A stretch of DNA of 51,737 nucleotides from Candidatus Poribacteria bacterium WGA-3G (GCA_000406005.1 ASZN01000039.1:1-51737), one strand, 5' to 3'; positions 1-8,577 are shown, numbered from the stretch's first letter. Program-made: numbers and translations. The notes: generated by a model from the letters alone, not told the origin.

Positions 1-125
1 TCATTAGGGATCGCGAGCACAGCTCGCTCCTACAGTAAGAGGTTGCTGTATTACCGAATTAAATTCTTAAACTTCATACAGTTTGTTCTACGTAAAGAGA
101 GATTTATTAACAGAAATGGTATAAA
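1..125. repeat. partial dispersed repeat at window start
   Basis: This gene-free stretch begins with a short palindrome (GCGAGC-ACA-GCTCGC, about 13-27) followed by CTCCTAC, a motif seen again near 31.7 kb. From about 70 to 123 it resembles the right half of the element at 43269-43389: an AAACT/AGTTT palindrome, then CTACGTAAAGAGAGA, then the terminal AGAAATGGTAT at 112-122. The matching left end is not present, so this is a partial or composite copy. No coding potential was seen. Confidence 0.5.
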
Positions 126-139
126 CAGAAATTTTCTAT

Positions 140-535
140 TCAAATCGGTTTTCCGAAACATAGCACATAGCCGTCGTGATCCTTGAGTTCAAAGGCTCGG
201 AGCCCGTCGCTGGTGTCCGCGAGGGGTTCGTGGAACGCTAAGCCACGGGACTGATACTCAGCAAATAGCGCGTCAGGATCGGAAGTTAGAATGAAAGCGT
301 CCCACCTTGCCCACTCGTGCCGTGTGTGGTTCGGTACGGGATGAATGGACTCGGTGATGTGTTTCAGCAGTATCCGCACGTTATTGCGGGATACGATCCC
401 GAAAAATGGGTCTTCTTCTGGCACAAGCATGTCGGTCTGAAAACCGAGTTTTTGGTTGTAGAAGTCGATGGACTTCGCAAGGTCTTTGACGATGAAGAAC
501 GGATAAATCCTCTCAAGTGTTGCATTCTCTGACAT
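140..535 (-). CDS. VOC-superfamily (glyoxalase/bleomycin-resistance-like) protein
   Basis: This 131-aa single-domain protein has the beta-alpha-beta-beta-beta repeat layout of the VOC superfamily. It opens with YPFFIVKDLAKSIDFYNQKLGF, split as a first strand then helix, and ends with FELKDHDGYVLCFG, typical of the last strand pair. The usual first metal ligand (H, E or Q in strand 1) is Phe here, so metal-dependent chemistry is doubtful and a binding role is possible. The substrate cannot be told from sequence. The ATG at 535 follows GGAG by a short spacer, and a TTGAAC-17-TAGAAT promoter lies upstream, so it is probably monocistronic. It is divergent from the dioxygenase gene at 705. Confidence 0.85.
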   Translation of the reverse strand: MSENATLERIYPFFIVKDLAKSIDFYNQKLGFQTDMLVPEEDPFFGIVSRNNVRILLKHITESIHPVPNHTRHEWARWDAFILTSDPDALFAEYQSRGLAFHEPLADTSDGLRAFELKDHDGYVLCFGKPI

Positions 536-567
536 TGTTAATGCTCCTATCTTTTTTTATGCGCGAT

Positions 568-596
568 ATTCTAACAGATTTTTGTCTGGTGTTCAA
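568..596 (-). promoter_or_regulatory. sigma70-type promoter for the VOC gene
   Basis: Read on the minus strand: TTGAAC (591-596), a 17-bp spacer, then TAGAAT (568-573). It sits about 35 bp upstream of the ATG at 535. Confidence 0.55.
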
Positions 597-627
597 TAGG
601 AAAACAAGAAACGAAGTTATAGGAAAT

Positions 628-657
628 TTGACAACTGTGTCGGATTCGTGATAAAAT
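628..657 (+). promoter_or_regulatory. sigma70-type promoter for the dioxygenase gene
   Basis: TTGACA (628-633), an 18-bp spacer and TAAAAT (652-657) precede the gene at 705. A consensus -35 box and a strong Shine-Dalgarno AAGGAGG support it. Confidence 0.6.
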
Positions 658-704
658 TCTTTGGGTTTAAACGAGATAGAGAGGATACACGATAAGGAGG
701 AAAG

Positions 705-1466
705 ATGGCATCTGGACAGACAGGATTGACACCGACACAAAAGCGGTTCTATGAGGAAAACGGGTATCTCGTCCTCGAAAGCGTCTTTGCAGCGGACGAA
801 TGCCAACGTTTTGTGAAACACCTTGAAGACCTCCACGCCGGACGTAAGCAGCTTGACGGGTTCTTTCAGCAGAATAAATACGGGTCCCGAACCTTTAATC
901 AACACCTTTACGATCCTTATGTGCTGGACCTATTTATTGATTCGCGCTTACATAGACCACTTGCGGACTGTTTTGGCGATGAACCGGAAGGTGTCCAGAC
1001 GATGCACTTTTATGAGGGGTCGGAGCATCCGTTTCACCAAGATCAATACTATTTACCGGACTGTATGTCGGCGTGGATTGCGATGGTCAGAGTGGATGAG
1101 AATAATGGGCCTCTCGTGGTGCAACCGGGTTCGCATAGGAGACGGTTGATTACGCAAGACGATGTGCCTATGACACTGTTACCGGGAGAGACATACGAGT
1201 TGCAACAACACAATCGCTATTTTCCAGCCGTTGAACAACTCGTTCGCCAAAACGGTACGGATGTAATTCAGGTTGTGGTGAATCCGGGAGATGTTATCTT
1301 GTTTGATGGGAAGTTGATTCACGGCGGTGCGCCGATTTTGAAACCCGGCACTCGTAGGCATGCGTTGGCGTGTCACTATATTCCATATCACTCCGAAAAC
1401 TGGGAACGTGATTGGCCGCGGATCTCGTTCGATGGCAGTCGTCGGGTTCATTATACCCCTGATTAG
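705..1466 (+). CDS. phytanoyl-CoA dioxygenase family (PhyH) protein
   Basis: This 253-aa protein is a probable Fe(II)/2-oxoglutarate-dependent oxygenase. The double-stranded beta-helix ligands are visible: H111-x-D113 in the FHQDQYY segment, the distal His at about 206 in LIHGGAP, and an Arg at 217/218 that would bind the 2-oxoglutarate carboxylate. Between them lies VVQPGSHRR, a typical PhyH loop. The length fits the family. The ATG at 705 is preceded by AAGGAGGAAAG. The substrate is unknown; PhyH paralogues act on very different small molecules. It is followed by the metalloprotease gene about 90 bp downstream on the same strand, with its own ribosome-binding site. Confidence 0.9.
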   Translation: MASGQTGLTPTQKRFYEENGYLVLESVFAADECQRFVKHLEDLHAGRKQLDGFFQQNKYGSRTFNQHLYDPYVLDLFIDSRLHRPLADCFGDEPEGVQTMHFYEGSEHPFHQDQYYLPDCMSAWIAMVRVDENNGPLVVQPGSHRRRLITQDDVPMTLLPGETYELQQHNRYFPAVEQLVRQNGTDVIQVVVNPGDVILFDGKLIHGGAPILKPGTRRHALACHYIPYHSENWERDWPRISFDGSRRVHYTPD

Positions 1467-1557
1467 GCGAGAAACTTCTATGGTAGAGAAAACGGAAAGA
1501 TGATATACTTCTTTAGGTTGGTTTGAACGGTTTAGAAAAAAATAAGGAGAAGAGATA

Positions 1558-4173
1558 ATGCGATACCTATTGACTTTTTGGATATGTTTAACCTTAATAG
1601 GCGGTTATTGCTTTGCTGTGTCTGCGCAGGACGCGGTGCAACCTGAAACACAGGCGGCATCCGCAAAGAAGAAAAAAGAGTTTGAAGATTTTTCAAAAGT
1701 AACTGAAGACAGTAAAAGCTATCAAGGTTTTTTTAGGCTTTACGAGAAGAAAGAGAACCTCTATTGCGAGATACAACCGTCCCAATTAGACAAACCTTTT
1801 CTATGCATGATGAGCCTTTCACGGGGACTCGGAAGAGGCTACCTAATCTCTGGGATGACATTGAATGAATGGCTGCTCGTCTGGAAGCGCGTTGGTGACC
1901 GTGTGCACCTTGTCCGAAAGAATGTGCGTTTCCGTGCGGATAAAGGGACACCGACAGGACAAGCGGTGGACTACAGTTACAGCGATTCTGTGCTATTCTC
2001 ACTTAAGATTGAAAGTATCCATCCGCAACGGCGGAGTCTATTGGTGAACATCGCGCCTGTCTTTATGTCTGACCTACCGCCTTTAGCAGGCAGTATCGGT
2101 GGCGGTGCTCGGTTCGACAAGACGCGTAGTACTTGGGGAACAATCAAGGGATTCCCGAAGAACGTTGAGTTACGGGTTCAAGCAGTGTACGCCGCGAGCG
2201 GCAGTATAGACACCGTTCCAGATAGTCGCGGTATCCAGTTGACGCTGCACTACAGTCTTTCGCAACTTCCATCGAACAGCTATCAACCGCGGCTTGCAGA
2301 TGACCGTCTCGGACACTTCATGACCGTTGTCAAGGATTATTCACTCGAAACGAGTGATGCGCCATACGTCCGGTATGTCAACCGTTGGCATTTGGAGAAG
2401 GCGGATAAGAAGGCGGAACTCTCACCACCGAAGGATCCGATTATCTTCTATATCGAGAAGACGGTGCCACACCGTTTCCGTCCGTATATTCGTCAAGGGA
2501 TCTTAGAATGGAATAAGGCGTTTGAGAAGGCAGGCTTTGTCGATGCGATTGAGGCACGGATTCAGCAAGATTATGAGGACTGGGACCCCGAAGATGCGCG
2601 GTATAACACGATCCGCTGGGTCGTTGATGCTGGCTTCGCGATTGGTCCGTCGCGTGTGAATCCATTGACGGGTCAGATATTGGATGCGGATATCCTTATC
2701 AGTGACGGTTTCATTCGGTCGTGGCAGCGAGAATATACGACCTATTTCGAGGAACTTGACCACGAACACGATCACCCTGTAGATGATTCCTCACGGTTCC
2801 AGTGTCAGATGGCATCTGGATTGGCACGTCAGATGGGGTTCATGGCGAGCGTGCTGCAGGCGCGCGGTGTGGTCGGTGAAGATGGTGAGTTGCCGGAAGA
2901 ATTTATCGGTCAGGCACTGAAATCGCTGACGATGCACGAGGTCGGTCATACGTTGGGATTACGTCACAACTTTAAAGCGAGTACGATCCATTCACTTGAC
3001 GACTTGAATAAGAAAAGCGATGAGGCACTCCTCGGTTCCGTGATGGAATACGACGCTGTGAATATCGCACCTGAAGGCAAAAAACAGGGTGACTATTATA
3101 CGACGACGATTGGACCGTGGGACTATTGGGTGGTCGAATACGCTTACAAGTCGATCGGTGGGGGCAACCCTGAAGCCGAATTGCCGGAGTTGCAGAAAAT
3201 CGCTTCTCGCGTCGCAACGCCAGGACTCACGTACGGCACGGATGGTGATGCGTCGGCATATCAGAGCAGGGATTTAGACCCGCTGGTCAATCGGTGGGAT
3301 CTGGGTTCGGATCCGCTTGATTTTGCGAAGCAACGTCGCGAGATTGTCGTTGAGCTCTGGGATAAGATCGCTGACAAGGTTACGAAAGAGGGGATGGGGT
3401 ATCAGCGTGTCAGGCGTGCCTTCGGGTCGCTGCTCGGTGAACACGGCTATTCGATGTACCTTGCGAGTCGTTATATCGGTGGACAGTACCACCACCGGGA
3501 TCACCGTGGCGATGAGAACGGACGGCTGCCGTTCGTGCCTGTCCCGGCGGCGAAACAGCGTGAAGCGTTGGAATTTATTAAGGAGCATGCGCTCTCGGAC
3601 AAAGTGTTCGATTTCCCGCCGGATCTGCTCAACAGTCTCGCGATCACGCGTTGGAGCGACTGGGGATCGAGTAGTGGGAGTTCTACTCGCCTGGATTACC
3701 CGGTGCATAATGTTATTCTGAGTAATCAGAACCGTATCTTGGGACGCTTGCTCCATCCGAATGTCCTCTCGCGTGTTCAGGACACAGAGTTGAAGTTTCC
3801 GGAGGGACAGGACGCGTTCACACTGCCGGAACTCTTCTCAGGTATTACGGATGCGGTTTGGACGGAACTGGATCGGAATGTCGGAGAGAAGCAGTGGTCG
3901 AATACGGATGCGTTCATCTCCAGTTTCCGGCGTGCGTTGCAACGTGAGCATCTGAAACGGCTCATTAAACTGGTCTTGGACGCGGATAGTGGGACACCTG
4001 AGGACGCAAGGTCGCTTGCACGCCACCATCTCGGACAGATCAACAGTGAGATACAAGGGGTGCTTCAGAATGCGCAAGGTAGACTTGACGATTACAGCTT
4101 GGCGCACCTCGAAGAGTCGCAGGTCCGGGTTACGAAGGCATTGGATGCGAGTTTCCAGGTACAGAGACGATGA
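1558..4173 (+). CDS. secreted zinc metalloprotease, DUF5118-DUF5117-DUF4953 type
   Basis: This 871-aa protein has an N-terminal signal peptide (about 1-23, hydrophobic core LTFWICLTLIGGYCFAVSA). A DUF5118/DUF5117-like region follows, containing GFFRLYEKKENLYCEI and a repeated FLCMMSLSRGLG segment. The catalytic metzincin-type site HEVGHTLGLRHNF has zinc ligands H460, H464 and H470 and general base E461. A methionine-turn candidate is SVMEYDAVN about 35 residues later. The remaining ~350 residues are helical. The family is exported and degrades unknown peptide substrates. ATG 1558 follows AAGGAGAAGAGATA. A hairpin at 4207-4231 follows the stop. Confidence 0.9.
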   Translation: MRYLLTFWICLTLIGGYCFAVSAQDAVQPETQAASAKKKKEFEDFSKVTEDSKSYQGFFRLYEKKENLYCEIQPSQLDKPFLCMMSLSRGLGRGYLISGMTLNEWLLVWKRVGDRVHLVRKNVRFRADKGTPTGQAVDYSYSDSVLFSLKIESIHPQRRSLLVNIAPVFMSDLPPLAGSIGGGARFDKTRSTWGTIKGFPKNVELRVQAVYAASGSIDTVPDSRGIQLTLHYSLSQLPSNSYQPRLADDRLGHFMTVVKDYSLETSDAPYVRYVNRWHLEKADKKAELSPPKDPIIFYIEKTVPHRFRPYIRQGILEWNKAFEKAGFVDAIEARIQQDYEDWDPEDARYNTIRWVVDAGFAIGPSRVNPLTGQILDADILISDGFIRSWQREYTTYFEELDHEHDHPVDDSSRFQCQMASGLARQMGFMASVLQARGVVGEDGELPEEFIGQALKSLTMHEVGHTLGLRHNFKASTIHSLDDLNKKSDEALLGSVMEYDAVNIAPEGKKQGDYYTTTIGPWDYWVVEYAYKSIGGGNPEAELPELQKIASRVATPGLTYGTDGDASAYQSRDLDPLVNRWDLGSDPLDFAKQRREIVVELWDKIADKVTKEGMGYQRVRRAFGSLLGEHGYSMYLASRYIGGQYHHRDHRGDENGRLPFVPVPAAKQREALEFIKEHALSDKVFDFPPDLLNSLAITRWSDWGSSSGSSTRLDYPVHNVILSNQNRILGRLLHPNVLSRVQDTELKFPEGQDAFTLPELFSGITDAVWTELDRNVGEKQWSNTDAFISSFRRALQREHLKRLIKLVLDADSGTPEDARSLARHHLGQINSEIQGVLQNAQGRLDDYSLAHLEESQVRVTKALDASFQVQRR

Positions 4174-4206
4174 ATGCCTGTCCGTTTTTTGGTTGATACG
4201 ACTCGG

Positions 4207-4231
4207 TAGGCGTGCTTTATAAGCGCGCCTA
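4207..4231 (+). terminator. hairpin after the metalloprotease
   Basis: TAGGCGTGCTT (4207-4217), a 3-nt loop and AAGCGCGCCTA (4221-4231) form an 11-bp stem with one G-U pair. The following T-run is weak, so termination efficiency is uncertain. Confidence 0.45.
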
Positions 4232-4252
4232 TCGTTTGAACCGAATAAACAG

Positions 4253-4363
4253 ATGCTTGAAGGACACACACTGCCTGTTAGGTCAGTCGTATTTTCGCCA
4301 GATGGTCGCACACTTGCCAGTGGCAGTGATGACGGAACAATTTTACTCTGGGAAGTTCCGTAA
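4253..4363 (+). pseudogene. single orphan WD40 repeat remnant
   Basis: A 36-codon reading frame encodes exactly one WD40 blade: EGHTLPVRSVVFSPDG followed by RTLASGSDDGTILLWEV and a stop. This is a clean match to the GH...SPDG...LASGSDDGTI.LW pattern. A single blade cannot fold as a propeller. The frame is open upstream only to 4223 and there is no convincing ribosome-binding site, so it looks like the last repeat of a deleted WD40 gene. It ends 10 bp before the next start. It could also be a short translated peptide, but that is unsupported. Confidence 0.7.
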
Positions 4364-4373
4364 AGGAGAATAG

Positions 4374-5306
4374 ATGGAAATAGTTCAATATACACCTGAT
4401 CTGCAAACATCCGTAACGCAATTTTACAATCACGTGACTGCCAAAGTTCCGCACTGCTATCCAGTAAAAGAAGCAGAATTTGCTGCTGCGGTTTGCGGGG
4501 TTACGACCGGTAAATCCGATACAGATGCGGGTGGTATCGACTCCGAAACTGCCTTTGTTGCAACGGTAAATGGTGCTGTGCAAGCGTTTATTCACGTCGG
4601 CATCGGTCAGGTCAGGGATAACGAGAGAAAGGAAGTGGACGTTGGTGTTATTCGGTTTTTTGGTTATGAACGGGGCGCACGACACGTCGGACAAGCCGTG
4701 CTTGAAAAGGCTGAGGCACATCTGAAAACACATAATATTTCCCGAATCTACGCTTTCTCACAAGACTATCGCTACCGTTTCTATCATTTCGGACATTCCT
4801 ATCTATCGGATGCGCTCGACCAAGTTCAGGCACTCTTTGGGTTCAACGGTTACCGACGTTGCGAAGGGGAGGTCTTTTTGGATTGGGAAGACTATAGGGT
4901 TACACCGATACCGTCAAGTCTGTCGGTAGAACTTTCTGTGGAGTGGGAGGACGGACGCGGGGAACGTCCAAACTGTACTGTAAAAGCCTATCGAGGTGAC
5001 GAACAGGTCGGCATCTGTGAGTCTGTGTGCGGTGGCGAGTTTTCGAGCCATCCGGATGCACAGGACTGGCTCCATACGGTTTGGCTCGGCATTGAAGATG
5101 ATTTTCAGGGACAAGGCTTGGGACGCTACCTACTCCAGTATGAACTTCAAGAGATGAAGAAGATCGGATACCGGCACGCAGCGATTAGTACGGCTTGGGA
5201 TAACCATCGTGCGTTTCTGTTTTATAGCAACTGCGGCTATCGGACTGTTGATTGGACGTATGGATTCGTCAAAGACCTCTCTGAAACGCCGACACAGAAG
5301 TGGTAG
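4374..5306 (+). CDS. GNAT-family N-acetyltransferase, two tandem domains
   Basis: This 310-aa protein is long for a single GNAT (about 150 aa) and appears to be two in tandem. The C-terminal domain (about 175-300) has the acetyl-CoA pyrophosphate-binding motif A in DDFQGQGLGRYLL, then AAISTAWDNHRAFLFYSNCGY, split here as motif B with the N-H-R-A-x-x-F-Y-x-x-x-G-Y signature. The N-terminal half (about 1-160) has the overall pattern VDVGVIRFF...GARHVGQAVL...FGFNGYRR without a clean Q-x-x-G-x-G, so it may be non-catalytic. The ATG at 4374 follows AAAGGAGAAT. The substrate is unknown. Confidence 0.85.
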   Translation: MEIVQYTPDLQTSVTQFYNHVTAKVPHCYPVKEAEFAAAVCGVTTGKSDTDAGGIDSETAFVATVNGAVQAFIHVGIGQVRDNERKEVDVGVIRFFGYERGARHVGQAVLEKAEAHLKTHNISRIYAFSQDYRYRFYHFGHSYLSDALDQVQALFGFNGYRRCEGEVFLDWEDYRVTPIPSSLSVELSVEWEDGRGERPNCTVKAYRGDEQVGICESVCGGEFSSHPDAQDWLHTVWLGIEDDFQGQGLGRYLLQYELQEMKKIGYRHAAISTAWDNHRAFLFYSNCGYRTVDWTYGFVKDLSETPTQKW

Positions 5307-5314
5307 TCTGTGAT

Positions 5315-5449
5315 TCAGACAATCAGCACGGGACCGTTGCCTACACCAACAATGTCCAGTGCCAAGTCGTCCTCGGAGAGGTTGAACATATCCAAGTATT
5401 CGTTGAACGCTCTACCCCATGGGACGATGTCCTTGTAATGGAATCCCAT
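5315..5449 (-). pseudogene. N-terminal fragment of a SAM-dependent methyltransferase-like gene
   Basis: A 44-codon frame starts MGFHYKDIVPWGRAFNEY and ends in DIVGVGNGP then VLIV and a stop. The segment up to GVGNGP looks like the start of a class I methyltransferase, whose SAM-binding motif I (L-G-x-G-D-G-P type) begins exactly where the frame ends. The rest of the enzyme is absent. The family resemblance is from memory of such N-termini (F-x-Y-x-D-x-V-P-W-G-R-x-F) and should be confirmed. It lies in the gap between the convergent GNAT gene and the gene at 5474. Confidence 0.6.
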
Positions 5450-5473
5450 GTTAATTATACCTACCGGAACGCC

Positions 5474-6079
5474 TTATGCTTTTTGATTAACCATGCTGGA
5501 GAGGATGCCGAGGATTTTGTCGCACCGTTCAATCGCGTACACGGACATATCAATATAAAGTTTTTGTCCCTCCAATTTGAGGAACAGCCATTCTGTGCCG
5601 GTAGTGGTAGCCCCATAGATACAAGAGATACTATTGCCTTTCTGATGATTAAAGTATTGCGCTGCGAGCATTTCAGCGACGCATTGCCCGATGCCAAGCG
5701 TTGGGTCAGCATTCTTTGCCTCAACAAGCACAATGACTGGTGCCTCCAAATAAAATTGTTCTGGCGACAGACTTATCAAAAAATCGCAAGTGCCTGTTAA
5801 TCCTTTTTCCGCATCAATGCTGAAGTCGATCCCCGAAAAAAGACTGATACGACGATTGAATTGCTCACGGAGTTCAACAAGAACATTGGTTACAATAAGT
5901 TCCGAGCGTGCCTTCTCTGTCCTTATAGCAACTGCTAACTGCACTTTTTTTTCCAATTCCGCAACGAGTGCCTCGCTCGGTTGTACAGGTTCTATGTCAG
6001 CAAAGATGTTTGCGGCTTCAATCGTCTCTAACTGAAATTCCTCCCGTACTGTTTCTAAGGTGAAATTGCTATAAGCCAT
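5474..6079 (-). CDS. conserved hypothetical protein, possible PD-(D/E)XK nuclease-like fold
   Basis: This 201-aa protein begins at ATG 6079 (MAYSNFTLET), preceded by GGGAGA. A longer frame to 6181 would overlap the neighbouring dioxygenase gene and lacks a ribosome-binding site. The core shows a cluster compatible with a restriction-endonuclease-like fold: GTCDFLIS, then PVIVLVEAKNADPTLGIGQC, split as D...(V/L)VEAK with a following helix rich in Q and A. This resembles the D-x(n)-E-x-K site of PD-(D/E)XK proteins. Function is not known; the fold is inference. It follows the dioxygenase on the same strand by 16 bp, so the two are probably co-transcribed. Confidence 0.75.
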   Translation of the reverse strand: MAYSNFTLETVREEFQLETIEAANIFADIEPVQPSEALVAELEKKVQLAVAIRTEKARSELIVTNVLVELREQFNRRISLFSGIDFSIDAEKGLTGTCDFLISLSPEQFYLEAPVIVLVEAKNADPTLGIGQCVAEMLAAQYFNHQKGNSISCIYGATTTGTEWLFLKLEGQKLYIDMSVYAIERCDKILGILSSMVNQKA

Positions 6080-6095
6080 GGCAGAGTCTCCCTCT

Positions 6096-7139
6096 TTAAT
6101 CAGCAGCCTCGACACCGATTTCTTGTAGAACTGCCACTGCTCGCTGTGCCAATTCGGTTGTTGCGTCACGCTTGATGGCACGGTTCAGGTGTATGATGGC
6201 GCGTTCGTCTCCGTCTCTCGCTAACGCCAACGCTTCCTCAAATCCTTTGTTCCCGTAGCTGAAATCCCTTGGAATGACAGTAAGATCACGGTCTTTCCAG
6301 TAATACTTCAGTTCATCGGACTCCCAGTTGCGGTAGACATCTTCCCATTGAAGAGAATTGAAGATATTCAGGTGCGGTTCAAGCATGTGCTCAGCGATCG
6401 GATCATTGATAGCCTGATAGCGGTTGTCGAGGGATACGCGGAGCCGGTCTTCGGTCAAGTTCGGTAGTGCTTTATGGATAGTCAAAGCGGGGAAGATGAG
6501 CGTGTCGCCGACTTCATAGTTTGTGGAATGCCATTCACCGGACAACTCGTCCTCATTAACGCACAGACTCCCCGCACCGAGCGAAAAGTGGTGCTCCATG
6601 ACTCTATTGATCCTATGTGAACCGGGGAGGACTGCCAAGCCGCCTAACTCAATCGGACAATCTCCGACGGGTGCCCAACAGGTATAGGTCTGGAAGTTTC
6701 CTTGGAAGTGAACGAAGTCTTGATGTATCGGTGTTGTGTGTGCGGTGTACTTCGGGAACCAGAGGCGCGCAATCTTCTGCGGGTGCGGGAGTACCTCTCT
6801 ACTGGTAATTTTCTCCACCATATCCACGACTTCGGACCAGTGTCCGGAGCGGTGGAACGCCTGTAATTTATAGACCTCGTGGTATACGTCCGTGTATTCG
6901 GAGTCGCCCTCGGTACATTGGGCGGAAATATCGGCGATGCCGTCCATTGGGTCGGTACCCGCGACAAGCCAACCGCCTTCTTGCATAGTGGTTAGCATCT
7001 CTCGCCGCAATTCCCAGAGTTTGTCAGGGTTTTGCAGCTGCTTGAAGAAGAGATAGCCTTCTTCTGCGATCCGGTGCCGCAATTCTTCTGAATCATTCAT
7101 CGCATCGTTGGATACGCGCAGTTCTTTTAGGGCTTCCAT
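6096..7139 (-). CDS. phytanoyl-CoA dioxygenase family protein
   Basis: This 347-aa probable Fe(II)/2-oxoglutarate oxygenase has ligands H139-x-D141 in TPIHQDFVHF, distal H222 in LTIHKALPN, and R234 (DRLRVSLDNRY) as 2-oxoglutarate anchor. The loop GGLAVLPGSHR matches PhyH proteins. It is only distantly related to the protein at 705. The C-terminal ~70 residues (GNKGFEEALALARDGDERAI and beyond) form a short helical-repeat-like tail that is not part of the core fold and could mediate protein contacts. ATG 7139 follows AAGGAGAAGTC. The substrate is unknown. Confidence 0.9.
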   Translation of the reverse strand: MEALKELRVSNDAMNDSEELRHRIAEEGYLFFKQLQNPDKLWELRREMLTTMQEGGWLVAGTDPMDGIADISAQCTEGDSEYTDVYHEVYKLQAFHRSGHWSEVVDMVEKITSREVLPHPQKIARLWFPKYTAHTTPIHQDFVHFQGNFQTYTCWAPVGDCPIELGGLAVLPGSHRINRVMEHHFSLGAGSLCVNEDELSGEWHSTNYEVGDTLIFPALTIHKALPNLTEDRLRVSLDNRYQAINDPIAEHMLEPHLNIFNSLQWEDVYRNWESDELKYYWKDRDLTVIPRDFSYGNKGFEEALALARDGDERAIIHLNRAIKRDATTELAQRAVAVLQEIGVEAAD

Positions 7140-7156
7140 CTGACTTCTCCTTGGAT

Positions 7157-7600
7157 TTATCTGTGTTGGTGCCCGTTCTGTGACGGAGGCGGTTCATTGA
7201 AAGGAATGCCTTTCGCCTCGGCTGCGAGTCGGCGTTTATTCCAGGCGGCGATAGCTTCATATACCTCTGAACGCCCCCGTTCGATACCTTGTTCGATACC
7301 TTGTTCGATACCTTGTTCTTTGGCTTTTTCAAGGCTTTGTGCATGTTCAGCACGCCATTCGTTAAAACGTCTTAACATGATATCCGCTCCTTCTTTGAAA
7401 ATAATAAACGCAATTGCGGTTCGATTAAACACCGGGGACGTTGCGTCTAATTTTCTTAACATCTGCAGGATACCGCTCCATCCGACGATAAGTTCGTGGA
7501 GGCATATCCCGATGATATAGAGAAGTCCTAACACCGTATAAGTGATGATTGCACTTTCTGCGTCTCGGACGGTAAATAAGGATCCTCGTTTTTTTTCCAT
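7157..7600 (-). CDS. hypothetical protein with membrane segment and EQGI repeats
   Basis: This 147-aa protein has no recognised family. Residues ~18-45 (ITYTVLGLLYIIGICLHELI) are hydrophobic and likely membrane-spanning or buried. A second moderately hydrophobic stretch is at ~58-75. Residues ~80-115 are charged and helical, with three copies of EQGI encoded by a 12-bp tandem repeat (7279-7314). Such E-Q-G-I/R tails are common at the C-termini of Rpn/PD-(D/E)XK-type proteins, but no nuclease motif is visible here. ATG 7600 has GGAAGG upstream, although spaced rather far, and a TTGAAT-18-TATACT promoter lies at 7653-7682. Confidence 0.65.
   Translation of the reverse strand: MEKKRGSLFTVRDAESAIITYTVLGLLYIIGICLHELIVGWSGILQMLRKLDATSPVFNRTAIAFIIFKEGADIMLRRFNEWRAEHAQSLEKAKEQGIEQGIEQGIERGRSEVYEAIAAWNKRRLAAEAKGIPFNEPPPSQNGHQHR
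7279..7317. repeat. 12-bp in-frame tandem repeat (EQGI)
   Basis: Three exact copies of the unit GTTCGATACCTT occur at 7279-7314, plus a partial copy. Because 12 is a multiple of 3, gain or loss of units changes the number of EQGI repeats in the protein without shifting the frame. Confidence 0.9.
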
Positions 7601-7652
7601 AAACCGGTTCTTTGTCTTCCTTCCTGGTTAGGTGGCGACTTTGGGTATTTAT

Positions 7653-7682
7653 AGTATAGCACATAGGAAATGAGAAATTCAA
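7653..7682 (-). promoter_or_regulatory. sigma70-type promoter for the EQGI-repeat gene
   Basis: On the minus strand: TTGAAT (7677-7682), an 18-bp spacer, TATACT (7653-7658). It lies in an AT-rich gap upstream of the gene beginning at 7600. Confidence 0.55.
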
Positions 7683-7735
7683 TTTTTTAAACGGCTATCG
7701 GCGATTAGCAGTTTGTTAAACGTATGCTTTCCAAT

Positions 7736-8560
7736 TTATTTTTTTCTGTTTTTCTCAAGCCAATCAACGGCGAAGTCAACGACAGCGGGTTGTGGCATGA
7801 GTTGACAATTTGCAATGCCAACCTTGCCTTGCTGAACCACCTTGCCCGCACCAGAACGCAAGAAATCTTCACCGATGCGATCAAAATCCGAAGCGTCTAC
7901 ATCAATATCTTCAAAGGTCGTCCATGTCCTTGAACCTGCTTGTGAGATTGGGGTACTTTCCTGTACAACGCGTTTGCTCGGAAAATCCGCTCGGTATTCT
8001 GCGAGGTGTATGGATGTATTGCTCGAATGATCAACACCAAGGAGCAGAACAGAACCATGCAAATCATAGATTCTGGCAAGCGGTGAGTGTTCACCAAAGC
8101 CATAAGCTAAAGAGTGGTTATGTGTAATGGACGCTGCTTGAGGACCGCGCGCGGAAAACGAGCTCTGTGGATGTGCACTCCGTATAACGTCTTTCTGTTT
8201 TCGGAATGTTTCGGCAATTTTGCCCATTGAACGTGTTGGGGTTAGATCGGGATCGTAGGCAGGCATCGTCTCGCGTATGGTTTTCCACCACGATTCTGGG
8301 ACGGGTGGGTTTTCCCACTGACTCGGATCGCTGAGATCGGTTGAGTGGGTCGGCATCACAAGCGTGCCGGTTTCGCCTAAGACCTCCTGAAGCGCGATAA
8401 TGACAGCGACGGCACCGCCGGAGACCCATCCGATCGCGCTTAAGGAGGAATGGACGAGTAGGAGCATCCCCTTTTCAATGCCGAGTGCTCTGAAATCGGT
8501 TTGTAGCGATTCGACTGTAGCGAGTGTTTTCGTTTTGTCAACAACCTGACCTTCAGGCAT
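7736..8560 (-). CDS. AAC(3)-family aminoglycoside N-acetyltransferase-like protein
   Basis: This 274-aa protein of the AAC(3)/YokD fold has the family hallmarks: LLLVHSSLSAIGWVSGGA near the N-terminus, TLVMPTHSTD, the central DPDLTPTRSMGKIAETF, AHPQSSFSARG, and LLLGVDHSSNTSIHLAEY. These correspond to the acetyl-CoA pocket and conserved Glu/His region. Chromosomal members in environmental bacteria need not confer aminoglycoside resistance; the true substrate is unknown. ATG 8560 is chosen because GAGGGG sits 7 nt upstream; an in-frame TTG lies at 8575. It starts 17 bp after the zinc-ribbon gene ends, so the two are probably one transcript. Confidence 0.88.
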   Translation of the reverse strand: MPEGQVVDKTKTLATVESLQTDFRALGIEKGMLLLVHSSLSAIGWVSGGAVAVIIALQEVLGETGTLVMPTHSTDLSDPSQWENPPVPESWWKTIRETMPAYDPDLTPTRSMGKIAETFRKQKDVIRSAHPQSSFSARGPQAASITHNHSLAYGFGEHSPLARIYDLHGSVLLLGVDHSSNTSIHLAEYRADFPSKRVVQESTPISQAGSRTWTTFEDIDVDASDFDRIGEDFLRSGAGKVVQQGKVGIANCQLMPQPAVVDFAVDWLEKNRKK

Positions 8561-8577
8561 TATCAATCCCCTCAAAT

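Noticed and set aside
3274..4410. 160- and 190-codon minus-strand frames opposite the metalloprotease
   Set aside because: They lie wholly or largely antisense to the metalloprotease coding region, with low-complexity basic products and no ribosome-binding site.
5300..5800. 166-codon plus-strand frame after the GNAT gene
   Set aside because: It overlaps the minus-strand methyltransferase fragment and the gene at 5474, which have better family-like sequence and a ribosome-binding site.
7279..7317. CRISPR-like repeat
   Set aside because: Units are 12 bp, contiguous, without spacers, and in frame in a coding gene.
7736..8560. Aminoglycoside resistance gene
   Set aside because: Only family membership is visible. 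No mobile element or resistance context surrounds it, and environmental AAC(3)-like proteins often act on other substrates.
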